This document shows, piece by piece, positions 12,001 through 24,130 of a stretch of 64,000 bases of DNA (position 1 is the stretch's first letter; each line of letters begins with the position of its first letter). Location: contig JBDOQK010000030.1 in NCBI GenBank assembly GCA_040437565.1, positions 310,001-374,000 of the forward strand, in the 5' to 3' direction. Below the pieces are notes generated by a model. It saw only the letters and a list, made by a program, of their open reading frames with translations. It was not told the DNA's origin and searched no databases. Source of the DNA: Albugo candida (lineage: Eukaryota > Oomycota > Peronosporomycetes > Albuginales). The translations under genes were made by a program, and so were the position numbers.

Positions 12001-12328
12001 TGTACTTAGTGACAGGGAAATGACACTTATTACCCAATCAGAGTGTGTGTCGTTTGTCAGACCGACAGTCAATGCACTTGACGACTTAAAGGTTCTATTA
12101 CGGCGACGCACTTAACCATTGCTTCATTCTCTTGCAAGAGTGACAATTAGGGGACCGATGGATCCGAATGATCTTGTTTGATATTGCTTGTCCAGCCTCT
12201 CGACAACAGGTAGAGCGGAATAGCATCAAATGCGCCACGGAGCGATGTATTTAGTCATTCATCGGCGCATTGTGAGATTTTTTTGTTCCACACTGTAGAG
12301 AAGTCATTTTTAATCACGCTCTAGCTAG

Positions 12329-13000
12329 CAGCTTCTCGAGGAATCGTGGTATGTTCATCCTAATTATGGTACTGACCTGAGGCACACGCTTTCGAATGTA
12401 CTGTATGAAGGAGAATCCGCCTTGTACTTGTCTCTCGATGTTGACTTACAGAGAGGATGTTGCGATGCGTGGTCTGTGGTGTTTTTCTCTTCGTCTGGAT
12501 TTGAACAAATTGTTGCTGCTTCCAGTATGCATTTCACACCATACTTCGAAGATGGGATGGCTCTCACGATTCGGTAAGGTAGATATTGAAATATCGCAAC
12601 ATTATCTCTGTACTGATTTACGTATAATTGACTGATAATGACATTATCCATAAGCAAAGTGGAATACCTTGTTTGATAATCATAGTCATTATCAGCACGT
12701 ACGGGTTGACTCGCAAAATCGTAAAGTTTCATTGTGAACGCAGTGATCTTCGCTTTTCCTCTGCTGCTACGTGCAAGATTGATGACATTGCTTGCCATCC
12801 AACTAGGTGAAAAGGTATGGTTTCAGTATACAATCAAACAGAGTATCTTATAATCGATTGTGTTGTGCAGAATAAACAGCTATGTAAGGGACAAAACTCG
12901 GAGTTGCGCTTGCGAGCTGCTCCAGCACCTTTGCAAACGGAACACTTTCGTCTTGATCATAACACTATAATCGAAAGTACTGAACGTGCGCAGTAAACGT
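12329..13000 (+). pseudogene. isolated exon-like fragment of a large protein
   Basis: An open segment from 12329, preceded by a CTAG acceptor, to 12573, followed by a GTAAGG donor, encodes WYVHPNYGTDLRHT and then CDAWSVVFFSSSG. This resembles by eye the CUB-like beta-sandwich found in HERC/ZZ/HECT-type giant proteins (pattern HPY..D.....IPGA..L...FD......D.L.F). A second open stretch at about 12690-12800 and a third at 12870-12995 are in other frames without clear splice joins. No start or complete gene could be built, so I call it a remnant. Alternatively it is a small real gene on either strand; a 144-codon minus-strand frame also exists at 12798-12364. Confidence 0.3.
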
Positions 13001-13804
13001 GGTATTGATCATGGAACTTGCTATAATTGCCGGAGTTGCTTATGCTGATAGAAAAGACAAGAATTCCAACCGGTACAGATGAAGTGCAGCGTCACTGCCT
13101 GCAAGGCAGGTCATAATATAGATACAATTTACTGACAGCCTTTTGATTCCGTCCGTATCGTTGGCGGAATATCACACGAAAGGTTTGTTCAACGTGGAAA
13201 GAATATACAAGTTGATCCCGAGCTGGGAGTAGCGCCAGCGATTTTCTGCTGTATTCGCAATCGATAAAAATATGGTGATCTGAATTCAATGCTTCATACG
13301 AAGACAAAGTGCACAATTAAATGCCAGGCTGCTATCTTCTACATACCACAACCGAGATTTGACTGGTAGCATCCTGAAGGCCCACACGAAACTGCCGCTC
13401 TTCAAAAATCGGTGTTCACGTTTGAGAAGTTCCCTTGATGCAATTATATAATTTCGAATAAGTTATGTGTCTGTTAGTTCATCGCGCTCCCGGATGACCA
13501 ATGTATCAGCATGAAATGAATCTTGGTTGCCTCGGGAGGCTCACGGACGATACGGAGAGTTGAGAGCGTGGAAATGGAAGACATGCTCTCGTTTCTTGAT
13601 TTGTCAACCCGCGTAGAACGGTATTCACTCGAGCTCGGTTGGATCCAAGTGACGAGACCAATCGTCGGAAGGATAAGCTTCAATATTTGAGTGACTTCAT
13701 CGTACGTCGACTTCAGCGACTATTCTTTAGCCATATCTAAAATAGTGAGCTCTTGTCGTTGTAGCATAGATCGACTAAGGGTATCTTCGTAGGCTATGTG
13801 TCGT

Positions 13805-14010
13805 CATCATCGGATGTCGAAATCTGGCAAAATGATTACAGAATGTGCGAAGTGGTTCGTTAACCATGCCGAAATTGTATCAAATAATCTGCGTGCTCGG
13901 ATTACGACTAGCAGCTTCATGGTGCAGTAATTATTCGCAATAGAGCTACTTCGGTTGATACATGAAGTATTGACGGCGTTGCATACCATTCATATCTGGA
14001 ATGGTAACGC
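13805..14010. repeat. dispersed repeat R1, copy 1
   Basis: This stretch resembles 19790-19925 in the same orientation. Shared blocks include GTGGTTCGT, a GTAGCAGCTTC-type block and GTATTGACGGCGTTG. Identity is clearly diverged, with many indels. No reading frame is kept in both copies. Confidence 0.5.
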
Positions 14011-14065
14011 TACAATCCATCGCATGCCATTCTTGTTTCTATGCCGAAGATGGCTTTTCCCATTG

Positions 14066-14165
14066 NNNNNNNNNNNNNNNNNNNNNNNNNNNNNNNNNNN
14101 NNNNNNNNNNNNNNNNNNNNNNNNNNNNNNNNNNNNNNNNNNNNNNNNNNNNNNNNNNNNNNNNN
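14066..14165. other. 100-N gap without obvious flanking duplication
   Basis: A run of exactly 100 N. Unlike several other gaps, I see no repeated sequence across it, so real sequence may be missing here. Confidence 0.8.
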
Positions 14166-14490
14166 AAGAGCGGCTAATTTGTGCGCATTGGCGCATTTTT
14201 GACGATGCGGTGATTGGTCGCACTAATGATGCATTCCGTTTAATAATACGACTTGGAGGTAGAGACTTCTCTGTCCCTACCTTAGTTTATTTCGAACATT
14301 TTTGACGACGTGAATGTTGCCTTCTATAGAATGCACTGAAAGCAATCGGATACACTTTTATATGGCAAACAGATGACATTACCATGCCACAAATCCTCTA
14401 CAAAAATTATATTTATTGCATTATATGATACATGTCACTGGGATAACACTCATGATGCAGCACAAATAGACGGATTAAGAATGGTTTGGC
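14166..14490 (+). repeat. dispersed repeat R2, copy 1 (carries a shared protein C-terminus)
   Basis: Similar in the same orientation to 25180-25500. The first part encodes in both copies a related C-terminal peptide on the plus strand (here RTNDAFRLIIRLGG, ending at a stop near 14305; there RTDTAIRLWIRLEV), with the stop at the same place. The following about 180 bp of AT-rich, non-coding sequence is also conserved (for example TATATGGCAAA and GATAACRCTC blocks). It looks like the 3' end plus downstream region of a decayed gene family. Confidence 0.5.
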
Positions 14491-14494
14491 GATG

Positions 14495-14745
14495 TCATAC
14501 ACTTTAAACGTACGAAGAGAGAGATGTCTTCTAAGCAAAAATGGGTGCTAGAGACGAAATCAAGCGCATGTTTCTTCTCTTGGTGAAGAGATTACTTTCG
14601 AAACGAAAATCTTAAGCAATACCCGGTTTACACCTTCTTGCCATTGCGATCAAATAATATCTTAGTTGACGGCGTTCGAGGACACAAAATGCGAAATGCA
14701 GTCATTGAAACCATTGGATTATGACCCTACTTATGCCCTTATATG
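14495..14745. repeat. dispersed repeat R3, copy 1 (partly inverted relative to 30.1 kb)
   Basis: Bases about 14500-14570 match 30107-30180 in the same orientation (ACGAAGAGAG, GAAATSRAGCGCATGTTT). The adjacent 14651-14736 matches 30227-30311 only as reverse complement (GATCAAATAATATC, TTGACGGCGTT). One of the two loci has therefore had an internal inversion. Confidence 0.55.
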
Positions 14746-15019
14746 AGAATGGGGGAAAAAATCACATTTGGTCTTAGATCGGGGACCCAATCAATTGCCA
14801 AACCGGTCCAGAATTCGGTAGACAATTGGATGTGTACTTTCCACCAGCAAAAGTGTGATCACCAGATGCAATCAAATTCCGTTTCGGTGCGGCTAAAGGC
14901 TTAACACATTCTGACATTTTGAATATAAATCCTCGTTCGCACGATTCCGATTCCAATGTGAGCCGCATGTAAGTTTTCCCAAAACATCTGACGCTTACTG
15001 TATGAACTTCTTCCTTTGT

Positions 15020-16690
15020 ATGAAGCAGTGATGTTTGTGATTGGTACGGGATCGTCGATGAACACAGCGCTGCAAAGCGCCATGGATCCTAGCAAAGAAC
15101 ATAAAGACACAGGCGCATAAATTGATCAGCCAACAAAGCTTTGAAGAGCTACAAATATGCTCCCGACAATAATGCAGCAAAAAGCAAACGGACATACTCA
15201 CAAACTTCTCAGATTTCCGAGATTATTATTTTAGATGTTTATAGCCCAAATGATGAGATTGAAATCGTTGCATTCGGCACAAAAGGTTTGTACAATCCAA
15301 TCTTTTATGCAAAGTTTGAGGAACATGGAGAAGGTCAGCATCGGTACACGTATACTCTGTTTTATCCGCAAATTCCGACGGTGGAAATGCATAATTTACT
15401 GGAGAGAGTGTCAGAACTTTGTGGGGATGATATGTTGATCATAGTGAATTTAGATTAGCTCCATCGAAGCGCTCTTGCAAAACAATTCAACGCAAGATCA
15501 TTCTTTATACAGACGCTCATAGCAAATTCGAGAGTGCTTCCGACCCGAAACCGGTTGTAGAGATGATAAATTCACTTGACGTAGCGCTAGAAATCATGTA
15601 GGGAACTTTTCTACGCCTGAAATACATAAGTGAGTCTTATTGTCGCGGATTCGACTTTACGAATTTACTAGTAAAAAAAGACATGGAAGAGATTGTCGAG
15701 CGCAAGATCAAGCAAGAACCTCGTCTGGAATTCGAAGGTTTTTTTTAAGAAGTGATGTAATTTACCATTTTACTGTGACACGTAGGAAGGAAATGAGAAA
15801 ATGCTTCAATCACTCGCTTAAGTTGTTGGAGGTCATGTCGTCTCTATACAAGAAAAGGTAGAGTTTTCGAGACATGGTATGAAGAAGAGCGTCATATAGG
15901 TCACGTAGTTCCGAAAAGATGTGGATATTGGCTCCTTCAAATTAGTACATTGCTTCATTAAAGTAAATATTAGTACGTTTCCTAGCCTTTTGAAGGAGTC
16001 GGCGCTGTCGCAGGATGAACACGAAGGAGTTCGACAAGATCGGCAACGACATGGACCCAGATACATCTGATGAAGAAAATTCACCAGATCAAAGGGTAAA
16101 AGCGTAAACATACGGTAATGAAAGCGTTCCTTTTCCTTCTGCCGACTTGGAGGATTTCAAATTGAACACAGAAAAAAGTCTGGAACTGCTGGAATTTGCG
16201 AATAAAAAAAGATTTAGCAGTTCAAGTATATGGTCAACACGAATGTCTTTGTACCAGACCCAACGAAGAAAAACTCTGCTAAATGCTTTGGAACGTTTTT
16301 GGGCGCAATGATAATGAAAGATCTCGTGGTAGTTGCTTGCTTTGTGCCGAGAAAAAATGCCGCCCCGAAGGTCATCGCGCTGATACCACAAACCCCAACA
16401 AACGAGTTTCCAAGTCACGTTTTCTGGTCTCAACAATTGCCCTTTGAAGAAGATTTGAGAGATTTCGAGTTTCCATCTATTTTACGTGGGAATTTGAGAA
16501 GTATTCCTTCANNNNNNNNNNNNNNNNNNNNNNNNNNNNNNNNNNNNNNNNNNNNNNNNNNNNNNNNNNNNNNNNNNNNNNNNNNNNNNNNNNNNNNNNN
16601 NNNNNNNNNNNAGTAGCGGATTCCAATGAGAAGTTGAGGTGAGAGGAGTTCAATCTATCGAAAGTTTGGATCCAATCGCAGCTCATTAAG
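15020..16690 (+). pseudogene. decayed Ku70 (XRCC6-like) gene
   Basis: Pieces in the correct order and strand match Ku70, whose product binds DNA ends in non-homologous end joining. 15020-15110: EAVMFVIGTGSSMNTALQS (start of the vWA-like domain). 15190-15300: IIILDVYSPNDEIEIVAFG. 15440-15600: KIILYTDAHSKFES. 15645-15710: RGFDFTNLLVKKDMEEIVE. 16230-16480: NVFVPDPTKKNS then CFVPRKNAAPKVIALIPQ and LPFEEDLRDFEF (Ku core). 16620-16670: KLR, a stop codon, then EEFNLSKVW. At least three frame changes and in-frame stops (for example TAG after ALEIM near 15600, TGA at about 16640) interrupt conserved blocks and are not removed by introns I can propose. A 100-N gap (16512-16611) lies inside. Most of the normal length is present, so this is a full gene in decay, not a short fragment. 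A functional copy may exist elsewhere. Confidence 0.6.
16512..16611. other. 100-N gap inside the Ku70 remnant
   Basis: Run of exactly 100 N with no repeated flanks seen. Confidence 0.8.
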
Positions 16691-17621
16691 CGTAAGTAAA
16701 TACATACAAATCGAAATAGTCACAAAACAATAAGAACGGGAAAATTATGAGGTCAATTAGTGAAATAGAGCCCCAGGTTGAGCATTCTACAAGTCACGGT
16801 CAATCGTCTCGATGCAGCGAATACAATACATGAGAAAGCGCAATATTGATCAGAAGTGTTCACTATATTACAATGCCATTTTGAGACAGGAGAAAAGATC
16901 AAAATGCTGGGTGGAATCCATGCGAGCTACAAGAATTAATCTTTTATCCACTGACGACTTTTTTATCTCACTAACAACACAGATTGCAGATATGCTTCCA
17001 TCGTAGACGACATGGAGCCTGTCGAAAGGTGCTCGATGTGTTTTTCATGTTTGCTTCGTGGAACGGATACGTGGAGTACAAAATGATGTTGTAGCAGCAG
17101 CATCATGTCGTCCTTGAAATATCTTATTTTCACATCATCATTGAAGGCACCGTGACGTTTCATGTCTAAACTTCATCACATTCGTTATTCTGTGTAAATT
17201 GACAACAAGTATTAAACGAGTATGACAAGATGGATTTGACGTTCATAACTGCAGAGTTTTTCTCCTGATACTCTGTAATGATCAGGTATCTCGACCGACT
17301 GGCTCTAATTTGAGAAACCTTTTTTGTCGAAAGTAAGACATGTCCTCTTAATACTTGAATCAAGACAACATACTCGAGGATCATCTACTTTACCTCCTAT
17401 CTTGTACGGATGGGAAAAATCAATTTTAAAAGCAAAGATATTCGAAGAAAGGCACACGTCGTACGATTATCCTATCATATTCGTGGATGCAAAATACCAA
17501 GCAGCATACATCGGAGCTGGTTGGAAAACTCATAATAATCTTCTCTTATCCCGCTAGCCTACGTTCAATGATATCGTAAGTAGAACACTTGTGACACTCG
17601 ATAAGTTTTTATGGGGCGGGC
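16691..17621. other. gene-poor stretch between Ku70 remnant and module A
   Basis: Only short frames are present. The longest plus-strand one, 17324-17557 (77 codons), encodes a coherent but unrecognised peptide ending in a stop before the next gap. No splice-supported gene was found. Confidence 0.5.
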
Positions 17622-17721
17622 NNNNNNNNNNNNNNNNNNNNNNNNNNNNNNNNNNNNNNNNNNNNNNNNNNNNNNNNNNNNNNNNNNNNNNNNNNNNNNN
17701 NNNNNNNNNNNNNNNNNNNNN
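17622..17721. other. 100-N gap at the 5' end of module A gene
   Basis: Run of exactly 100 N that hides the 5' part of the following gene. No duplicated flanks seen. Confidence 0.8.
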
Positions 17722-18679
17722 TATCCTAAAAAATGTGATGGGAGCTCAGGTCGTGAAATTTTTGACACCTACGAATGCAATAATACTGATGGCTGCTTCA
17801 GATACTTTACAATTGGGGGCATTACGAAAGCGTGGATGTACACACGTGAAACTAGAAGAAGATGACTGCAAGATGTATCGTAGCAACCAAATAATGCACA
17901 CAGAAATGTACAAGATCCCACTAAGGGCGCAACTTAGCGATGAAAAGGCTGGCCTCTGCCACATATCGCATCATCATACTTCGAGCCAACAGAATTGTGC
18001 TGCAAGGCTGCGGACATTCTTTTCTTCGACTCCCCACCATAAAATGATTCACATACTTACAGCGAGATCGCTCTTAGTCGAAACTTCAGGGTCTAATTCG
18101 CAGAAAATAAGGGCGTTATATCCAAACTTCGAAAAGATAGTTAGTAAGCCTACGTGTCTTAGAATTCAGGAAGTCCCTCGTGAATTCTGCTCTGAGCACC
18201 TAGCCTTCTTATTGCCGGCTCCCATACATTCTCCCGACCAAGTCTTCATCCACGAATTTACTAAAAACCGCATTCCAGTAGGTTTATGGCCTCCTAAAAA
18301 TCACATCAACTATCGCAATGCGGATGGTGTAGCATCTCAAAGGCGCTATTCGCATCTTTTATCAAATATTGGCACAGAGCTCTGGCCTGCTGTGGATACT
18401 ATCGCGTTTGTGGAGTATGAATGTGAAAATTCAAAGCAGATATACTGTGTAAGCTGCCTTCTACAGCACACAGAAGTATACTTAGCTTACGGTCACGAAT
18501 CAAGCACGCGAGGTTATGTTTGGATGCGACCGGCACCCTCTGTAATTCTCAAGTCGTGTGTTGGAGATAAGATTTGCTCAAGCCTTACATATAATGCGGA
18601 CCGAGCTCAGATTGAACGGCCAGGTGATCTTCGGCAATGGACAGTAGAATCACTAGGTATATCGGAGAGTAAGAAATAA
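17722..18679 (+). CDS. unrecognised protein, family member A (5' end lost in gap)
   Basis: An uninterrupted frame of about 318 codons follows the gap and ends at a TAA. It is Cys- and Tyr-rich with no domain I recognise. Marked blocks are EEDDCKMYRSNQ, MIHILTARSLLVETSG, EFCSEHLAFLLPAP, RIPVGLWPPK, ELWPAVDTIAFVEYECEN and RGYVWMRPAPSVIL. A diverged inverted copy lies at 24.0-22.7 kb, and a more distant relative at 61.1-61.8 kb. The many paired Cys and the duplicating, gene-poor setting suggest a secreted, host-interacting protein, but the N-terminus, where a signal peptide would be, is missing. That role is inference only. Of the three copies this is the only one still open throughout. Confidence 0.55.
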
Positions 18680-19230
18680 GCTTGGTGTAATCGGAGGATA
18701 ACATAGCAGCGCATTCTCCTAATGAATACTATGTCCGATATGTTGGAAGCGTATTTCTAGTTACTATATATTAGAGAATGCTGTTGAACATGGATCCTTT
18801 CGAGCCTACCATACCTCTCTCTGTAGATATTTGGTCCGGTTTGAAATAGTGGACTATATTTTGGTGTCGCACGATACTTTATGATTCCTGTTATAACGTA
18901 AGCGGCAACATATCCCCTATTGTCCAAATGATAGTAACTTATTATGAGGAAAGAGCCAATTATGAGCCGTTGTTCTCATACATTTGCAAGCCAATCGCAA
19001 CACATCTCGTATCTGGTGATTTGATGACACCACTCGATCAAGATATCGATGCTACAAGTGCTACAATTCGACACGAATCGTGTCAAGCAGTGATATTGTA
19101 AAGGGCTTGGAAGCTGGGTAAGGTAGACGTCTGGATGATTTAACATTCGACTAATATCGTTGCACGGGTCCTCTACTACGCAATAATCGTCTGGATTAAA
19201 TCTTTCGGTCGGAAGACCTATCCAAAAGAC
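18680..19230. other. conserved downstream part of module A
   Basis: This non-coding or weakly coding stretch is conserved with the inverted copy at about 22700-22120 (blocks such as TAGATATTTGGTC and GATTCCTGTTATA). It also holds a minus-strand frame (19299-18976) whose end, SIDILIEWCHQITRY, is matched in copy B by SIDSLINWYLDITKY at 22291-22335. Conservation of that peptide may be real antisense coding or just DNA similarity. Confidence 0.45.
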
Positions 19231-19401
19231 TGTAGATATTTTCGACCACGACATGCAGGAGATCGTCTGACACAAAAACGTTTTTTGCCAATCCGGCATG
19301 ATTCCCGAAACAAGGCTTGTAAATTGTACATCATGGGGTTATTCGATTGTACTCCGCATGTATTACACAAACGGAATGCAAATTTGGTGGTCGGAAAATA
19401 A
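19231..19401 (+). pseudogene. second peptide of module A (CRYFRPRHAGDRL fragment)
   Basis: An open stretch encodes RYFRPRHAGDRLTQ and continues to KRNANLVVGK before a TAA at 19399-19401. The same 12-residue core is found in an 88-codon minus-strand frame at 22191-21925 in the inverted copy. No start codon is present here, so this is a fragment. Family unknown. Confidence 0.4.
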
Positions 19402-19789
19402 GGATAACTTCAAAGCCCGAAAGCAAAAGAACGAAAATAAAGAACCATATTCAGACGATGCTGTAAAAATTTTACAGGATAGGACGCATGGTGTTCAGTC
19501 TACTCAGCGTGTTATGGAAGCTGTAGCAGCTCAATAGCGTACTCAGGACACCAATAAGTCACGACATTTTTTAATCGAATTTCTTGAACTCAGATTATCG
19601 GTCGGAAAATAATTTCAGATACAACCAAGATGACTTCTTCGATCATCACGTAAGGCATCGATAGGATGATAAGGTGCCGTCATGCATGATACATGCGTGT
19701 TGAAGAAGGCATTCACACGATCAGCCAGCATTGACATTTCCCAAACGTCCATCCGTCCTGAGAGAACACGATCTTGAAAACTATTTCCG
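19402..19789. other. gene-poor stretch
   Basis: Only short frames. A plus-strand frame 19298-19537 rich in Lys/Glu overlaps the module end. Nothing recognised. Confidence 0.5.
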
Positions 19790-19925
19790 ATATGTATCAT
19801 GTGGTTCGTCTACCATTTCAAGCGTTATCGAATTATGAGTAGCAGCTTCGTATTATGATTCTTGGTCGCAGTGGAGCCACATCGGCTGTTCCTGTAGTGT
19901 TGACGGCGTTGGAGAACACCAAGAT
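19790..19925. repeat. dispersed repeat R1, copy 2
   Basis: Diverged copy of 13805-14010 in the same orientation, sharing GTGGTTCGT, GTAGCAGCTTC and GTGTTGACGGCGTTG-type blocks. Confidence 0.5.
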
Positions 19926-21924
19926 TTAAAAGTTCAATGCTCGAATCAATCTGATAAAAAATATAAATGCATGATTCCACACCAAGATGTGCTCTTCCAT
20001 TCAACCATTTCGCCATGTCGATGTGGTGTCCAAAGAGAGCTAAATAAATTGTAATAATTTTCTCGAAGCAGTTCTCTACTGCGCAGAAATAATTTTCAGC
20101 GTATCGGATGCGAACGTTCAGAGAAATTGAATGCGCTGTAGATTCGTTTGACGCACTTCAAAAGCGGTTTTTAGTTTTTCATCCTGTCCCCAAAAATAGA
20201 AAAAATATTTTTCAATCAAGTGAACATCTTTCGGGTCTTTTGATGTTTCCGACCTAGCACAAATCGATTCAGTCTCGACTGCCTCAGTCGAAAGGTCTCT
20301 GCTGGTATGTCAACGCGCATAATGTAACGCCAATGACGTGACAAATCATCTTCTTTGCAACCAATAGTCGACCGCGTACAATTCATGCACGTCGAAACAG
20401 TAAACGAAAACCATCATCAAAACGCTATTCGAGAGCTTTTATAGCAATCGAAGGAGGAGGTATTTTTAATCAACAGAATTCGCAAATACCTGGTCGAATC
20501 CCCCCAACCCAATGTGGTCGATTGGGAATACGAATAAACGGCATGATTTGATTCAACGAGATTAAAGATGATATGCCATGTTGAAATTCGCAATAAATTT
20601 ATTGCAGAAAACTTGGAAGTGTCGAGTTGCGTCAAATCATCATACATTTTTTCTAAAAGCAATGTCAACTCGTCTACAAAACCAAGTCCAGTTGCGACAG
20701 TGTTGCCCCTGGTCTAAATGGCATGTTCTTCATGTTGACGAAGTAAATTCTCAAAGGGTTTGACCTGCATAAAATACGTAATTCTAAGAGTGCGTCGCCT
20801 TTTTGACTTCATGTAGTGATGTAATGGATGGTGTGATATTGCAATTAGAAATGAATTGTGCTTTCGTATCGGTTTAGGAAAGACGAAGTCAGTCGATACA
20901 CTTTTGTCAGGCGCCCGTTCTTACGAAAACATGCGATACGTATACGTCCAATTCACTCGGTCATAGGGGTTTTTCAAATTCAAGAAAGAGGCATACAATT
21001 CTTCCCATGATCAGTGAACAAGTCTTGTATGTCGGAGATATGTAGTTTGTGATGATGCAGCGTCCATCCTTGCGTAAATGGGTATTCATTATGATGATCA
21101 ATTTTGGAAAAACCGCTGTGATTGATGTGCCAATGCTTTGTAAAGCACTTTCACGTTTCCACAAAGCACTGCGCGCAAGCTGTAGTTGTCAGGATCACGT
21201 CATGATCCTTTCTTGTAAAAGAAGGTGATTGCTCAGTGACGTTTGGCACCTTTAACTAGCTGACATTCGAGCACTATCTTTATCACCTGATACTCTTCAT
21301 TTACTTTCGGCTGAAGCTTAGATAACGCAGCTGATACTCCATCCACAGCAGGAGAGAAAATACTTCGCATATCCTTCTCCGCTTCCTCTCTCTCTGTCGT
21401 AATCAAGCAAGTTGAGAGACGGTCTTCCCTTTAGAATCAACGGAAACTTGGATTGGTTCCACAATCTTTTCAGATTTCTTCAACATTGACCAACTAATCC
21501 GGTCTCTGCGCTATTGAGAGTACCCCTGAAACCACCCAGTGATCCCTGAATTCATCAACGCTATCAGTGGGGCTCGATTTCAGGGTTCTATATAGGCTGG
21601 TAATATAATTGACCGGCACACGACGACAGAAACTATCCGGAGAAGTGAAGCAGACTTTAGATCGTTTTCCATATGCTTCATGTGATGATCGAAGCATTCA
21701 TTATGGTTGTTTTGGCATTTTTATTGACTGGAAGTCGAGCTGTTTTTTTTTTGTGATTTGTTTCGAATAAATGCCGTGATTGATTGGTGTCCGGAGTCCG
21801 AAATTGAGCTGCTGGGGCTTCCTAAGACACGCTTATTAGAGCAAACACCACGCGGGTATCTTGTACAAACGTTTCTAATTCACTAGAAGATGGTTTTCAT
21901 GATCGTCTTCTAGCTTTCCAACAC
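19926..21924. other. gene desert
   Basis: About 2 kb with no frame longer than about 85 codons and no recognised protein, RNA or repeat. Composition looks like old decayed sequence. Confidence 0.55.
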
Positions 21925-22191
21925 TTATCCGGATTCGAAGTTTCCTACTTGTTCGAGCACCAAATCTGCTTTTCGTTTGAATAATCCGACAAGTTGAGTA
22001 CAATAAAATAAAAACGATGTACAGTTTAATATCCCCGTCTTGGATTCAAGTCGGATTCGCAGAATAACATTTTGTGCCAGACGATCCCCTGCATGCCGTG
22101 GTCGAAAATATCTGTATTCTTTTATAAGTGCTCCGATGTAATTCAGGCGTTCGTTGCGTGGTGGAAGTCCTGTGTAATCTTTCAACCTCAA
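21925..22191 (-). pseudogene. second peptide of module B (RYFRPRHAGDRL family)
   Basis: An 88-codon minus-strand frame contains EYRYFRPRHAGDRLAQ and ends soon after KRKADLVLEQV. It is the counterpart of 19231-19401. It lies in the position expected if the 17.7-19.4 kb segment was copied and inverted. Unknown family; probably the tail of the module's second gene. Confidence 0.4.
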
Positions 22192-22707
22192 GTAGTCGAA
22201 TGTTGAATCCTCGAGACGTTTACCTTATCCAACTTTCAATCCCGTTACAAACACGCTAATCACACGATTCACGTCGAACTAGGATACATGAGCATCGATA
22301 GCTTGATAAATTGGTATCTTGATATCACCAAATACGAGACGTGCTGCGGTCGGCTCAAAATGTATCAGAGCAACGTCTCAAAAAAAGCACTCTTTACTCG
22401 TGATGAGTTGATATCCATTGGAAAAGTCGGGCGGGATATGTTGCCTCTTACGACAACATCGAAACGCTGAGTTGTGCAACGCTATGCTATAACAGGAATC
22501 ATATAGTATCTTGGGACATCAAAATATGGTCCGCTGTTTCAAATTAGACCAAATATCTAGAAGGAGAGGTATGTTTAGCTCGAAAGTAAGCATATTCGAC
22601 AGCCCTCCGCCTACTATGTAATTACTCGAAAAAGTCTTCTTGAAAGGGTGCACGGAGTATTCATTAATAAAAATGCACTTCTATATCATCCTTCAATAAG
22701 ACCAAGA

Positions 22708-24020
22708 TTATTTATCACTCTCCAATAAACCTACTGTTTCTACTGTCCATTGACGAAGCTCATCTGGCCGTTCAAGTGGAGCTCGGTCCGCAGTATAGGT
22801 AAGACTTGAGCAGATCTTATCTCCAACACAAGAATTGAGAATTACCGAGGGTGCCGATCGCATCCAAACATATCCTCTCGTGGTTGATTTGTCATTGTAA
22901 GACAAGTACACTTCATTGTGTTGTAGAAAGCAACTTGTACAATATAGCTAGTTTGACGCTTTGCATTCATACTCCACGAACGCGATACTATCACCCGCAA
23001 GCCAGACTTCTGTGCCAGACTTTGATAGTAAACGCAAATAGATCTTTTGAGATGGTACATCATCCCCATTGTGTGTTGATATGAATATTAGGAGGCCATA
23101 CACCTACTGGGATGCGACTAGCAGTAAACTTGTGGATGGCACTTTGGTCGGGAGTATGTTTGGGATCCGGCAAAATGAAGGCTTGGTGCTCAGAGCAGAA
23201 TGCATGAGGGACCTCCTGAATTTTAAAACATGTCCATTTACTGCATTTTATTGGGTTATTTTGATTTAACGCCTTAAATTCTTTCGCATCAGGCCGTGAA
23301 GTGAGTACAACTAAAAGCGATGTATCTGTAAGCGTGTAAATTTCTTGTTGTTGGGAAGCTGAAGAAAAGAATATATTCATGTACAGAGCACAAGCATGTC
23401 GTTTCGACGGAGCATGATACGATTGGTGGCGGAAGCCAGCCTTTTCATCGATAGAGTGCGGCTTTAGTGGGATCTCGTACATTTCTGCGGGCATCATTTG
23501 GTTACCATGATACATCTTGCAGTCATCTTTTTCTAGCAGTACGGATTTACATTCTCGGTCCTTGTGTAATAAATTTTCTGAAGTACCCACCAATAGAATC
23601 GCATGCCTAAACGATAAAAATATCGTGACACGAGCTCCCACTACCTTTTTCAGGATACGACCGATGCATTCCAAATTCTTGTTGATAACCGAGGTAATTT
23701 TGAGGCAGACGAGCTTGTCGGATTCGAATATCCCAAGGGTATTGGTGTATGTGAACGCTTGCAGTATAGCAGACCGTGGGGAAGAAGCTCTTGCCATCCT
23801 TTTGTGGGCAAGAAACTTCAGGATCTATGTGATATCCTTCAAGCTCTTGTGTTTCTCATATGAAAATGCTGATTTATGGCTTCGGTTTGTCTCATCGTGC
23901 ATCTCATTTGCTTTTTCTGAATCTTGTTGCTGCATAGCTAAAATATTGACCGCTTTATTACATTCGCTTGATCCCAGCTATTCATTTTCGAGCAGAATAT
24001 TCTCTCACAGCTGTTGATGA
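22708..24020 (-). pseudogene. unrecognised protein, family member B (broken inverted copy of A)
   Basis: Minus-strand reading is continuous from 23797 to about 23060 and is homologous to member A: EKDDCKMYHGNQMM, EIYTLTDTSLLV, AFCSEHQAFILPDP and RIPVGVWPPNIHIN. The homology continues to 22708 (RGYVWMRSAPSVIL) in changed frame, and coding-like sequence also extends upstream to about 24.0 kb. It is broken by a handful of changes and is not expected to make a full protein. The upstream part shows what A may have lost in its gap: a polar, Lys/Glu-rich segment. Confidence 0.55.
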
Positions 24021-24130
24021 TTTTTTCTATTCATGAATGCTACGAAAGACGCAGAACGCAGCAGATGAAATGGGCGACCTTTTAATAAGAAATATGTTTG
24101 AATAGCTAATGAGTTGCTGTTCATAGCCAA

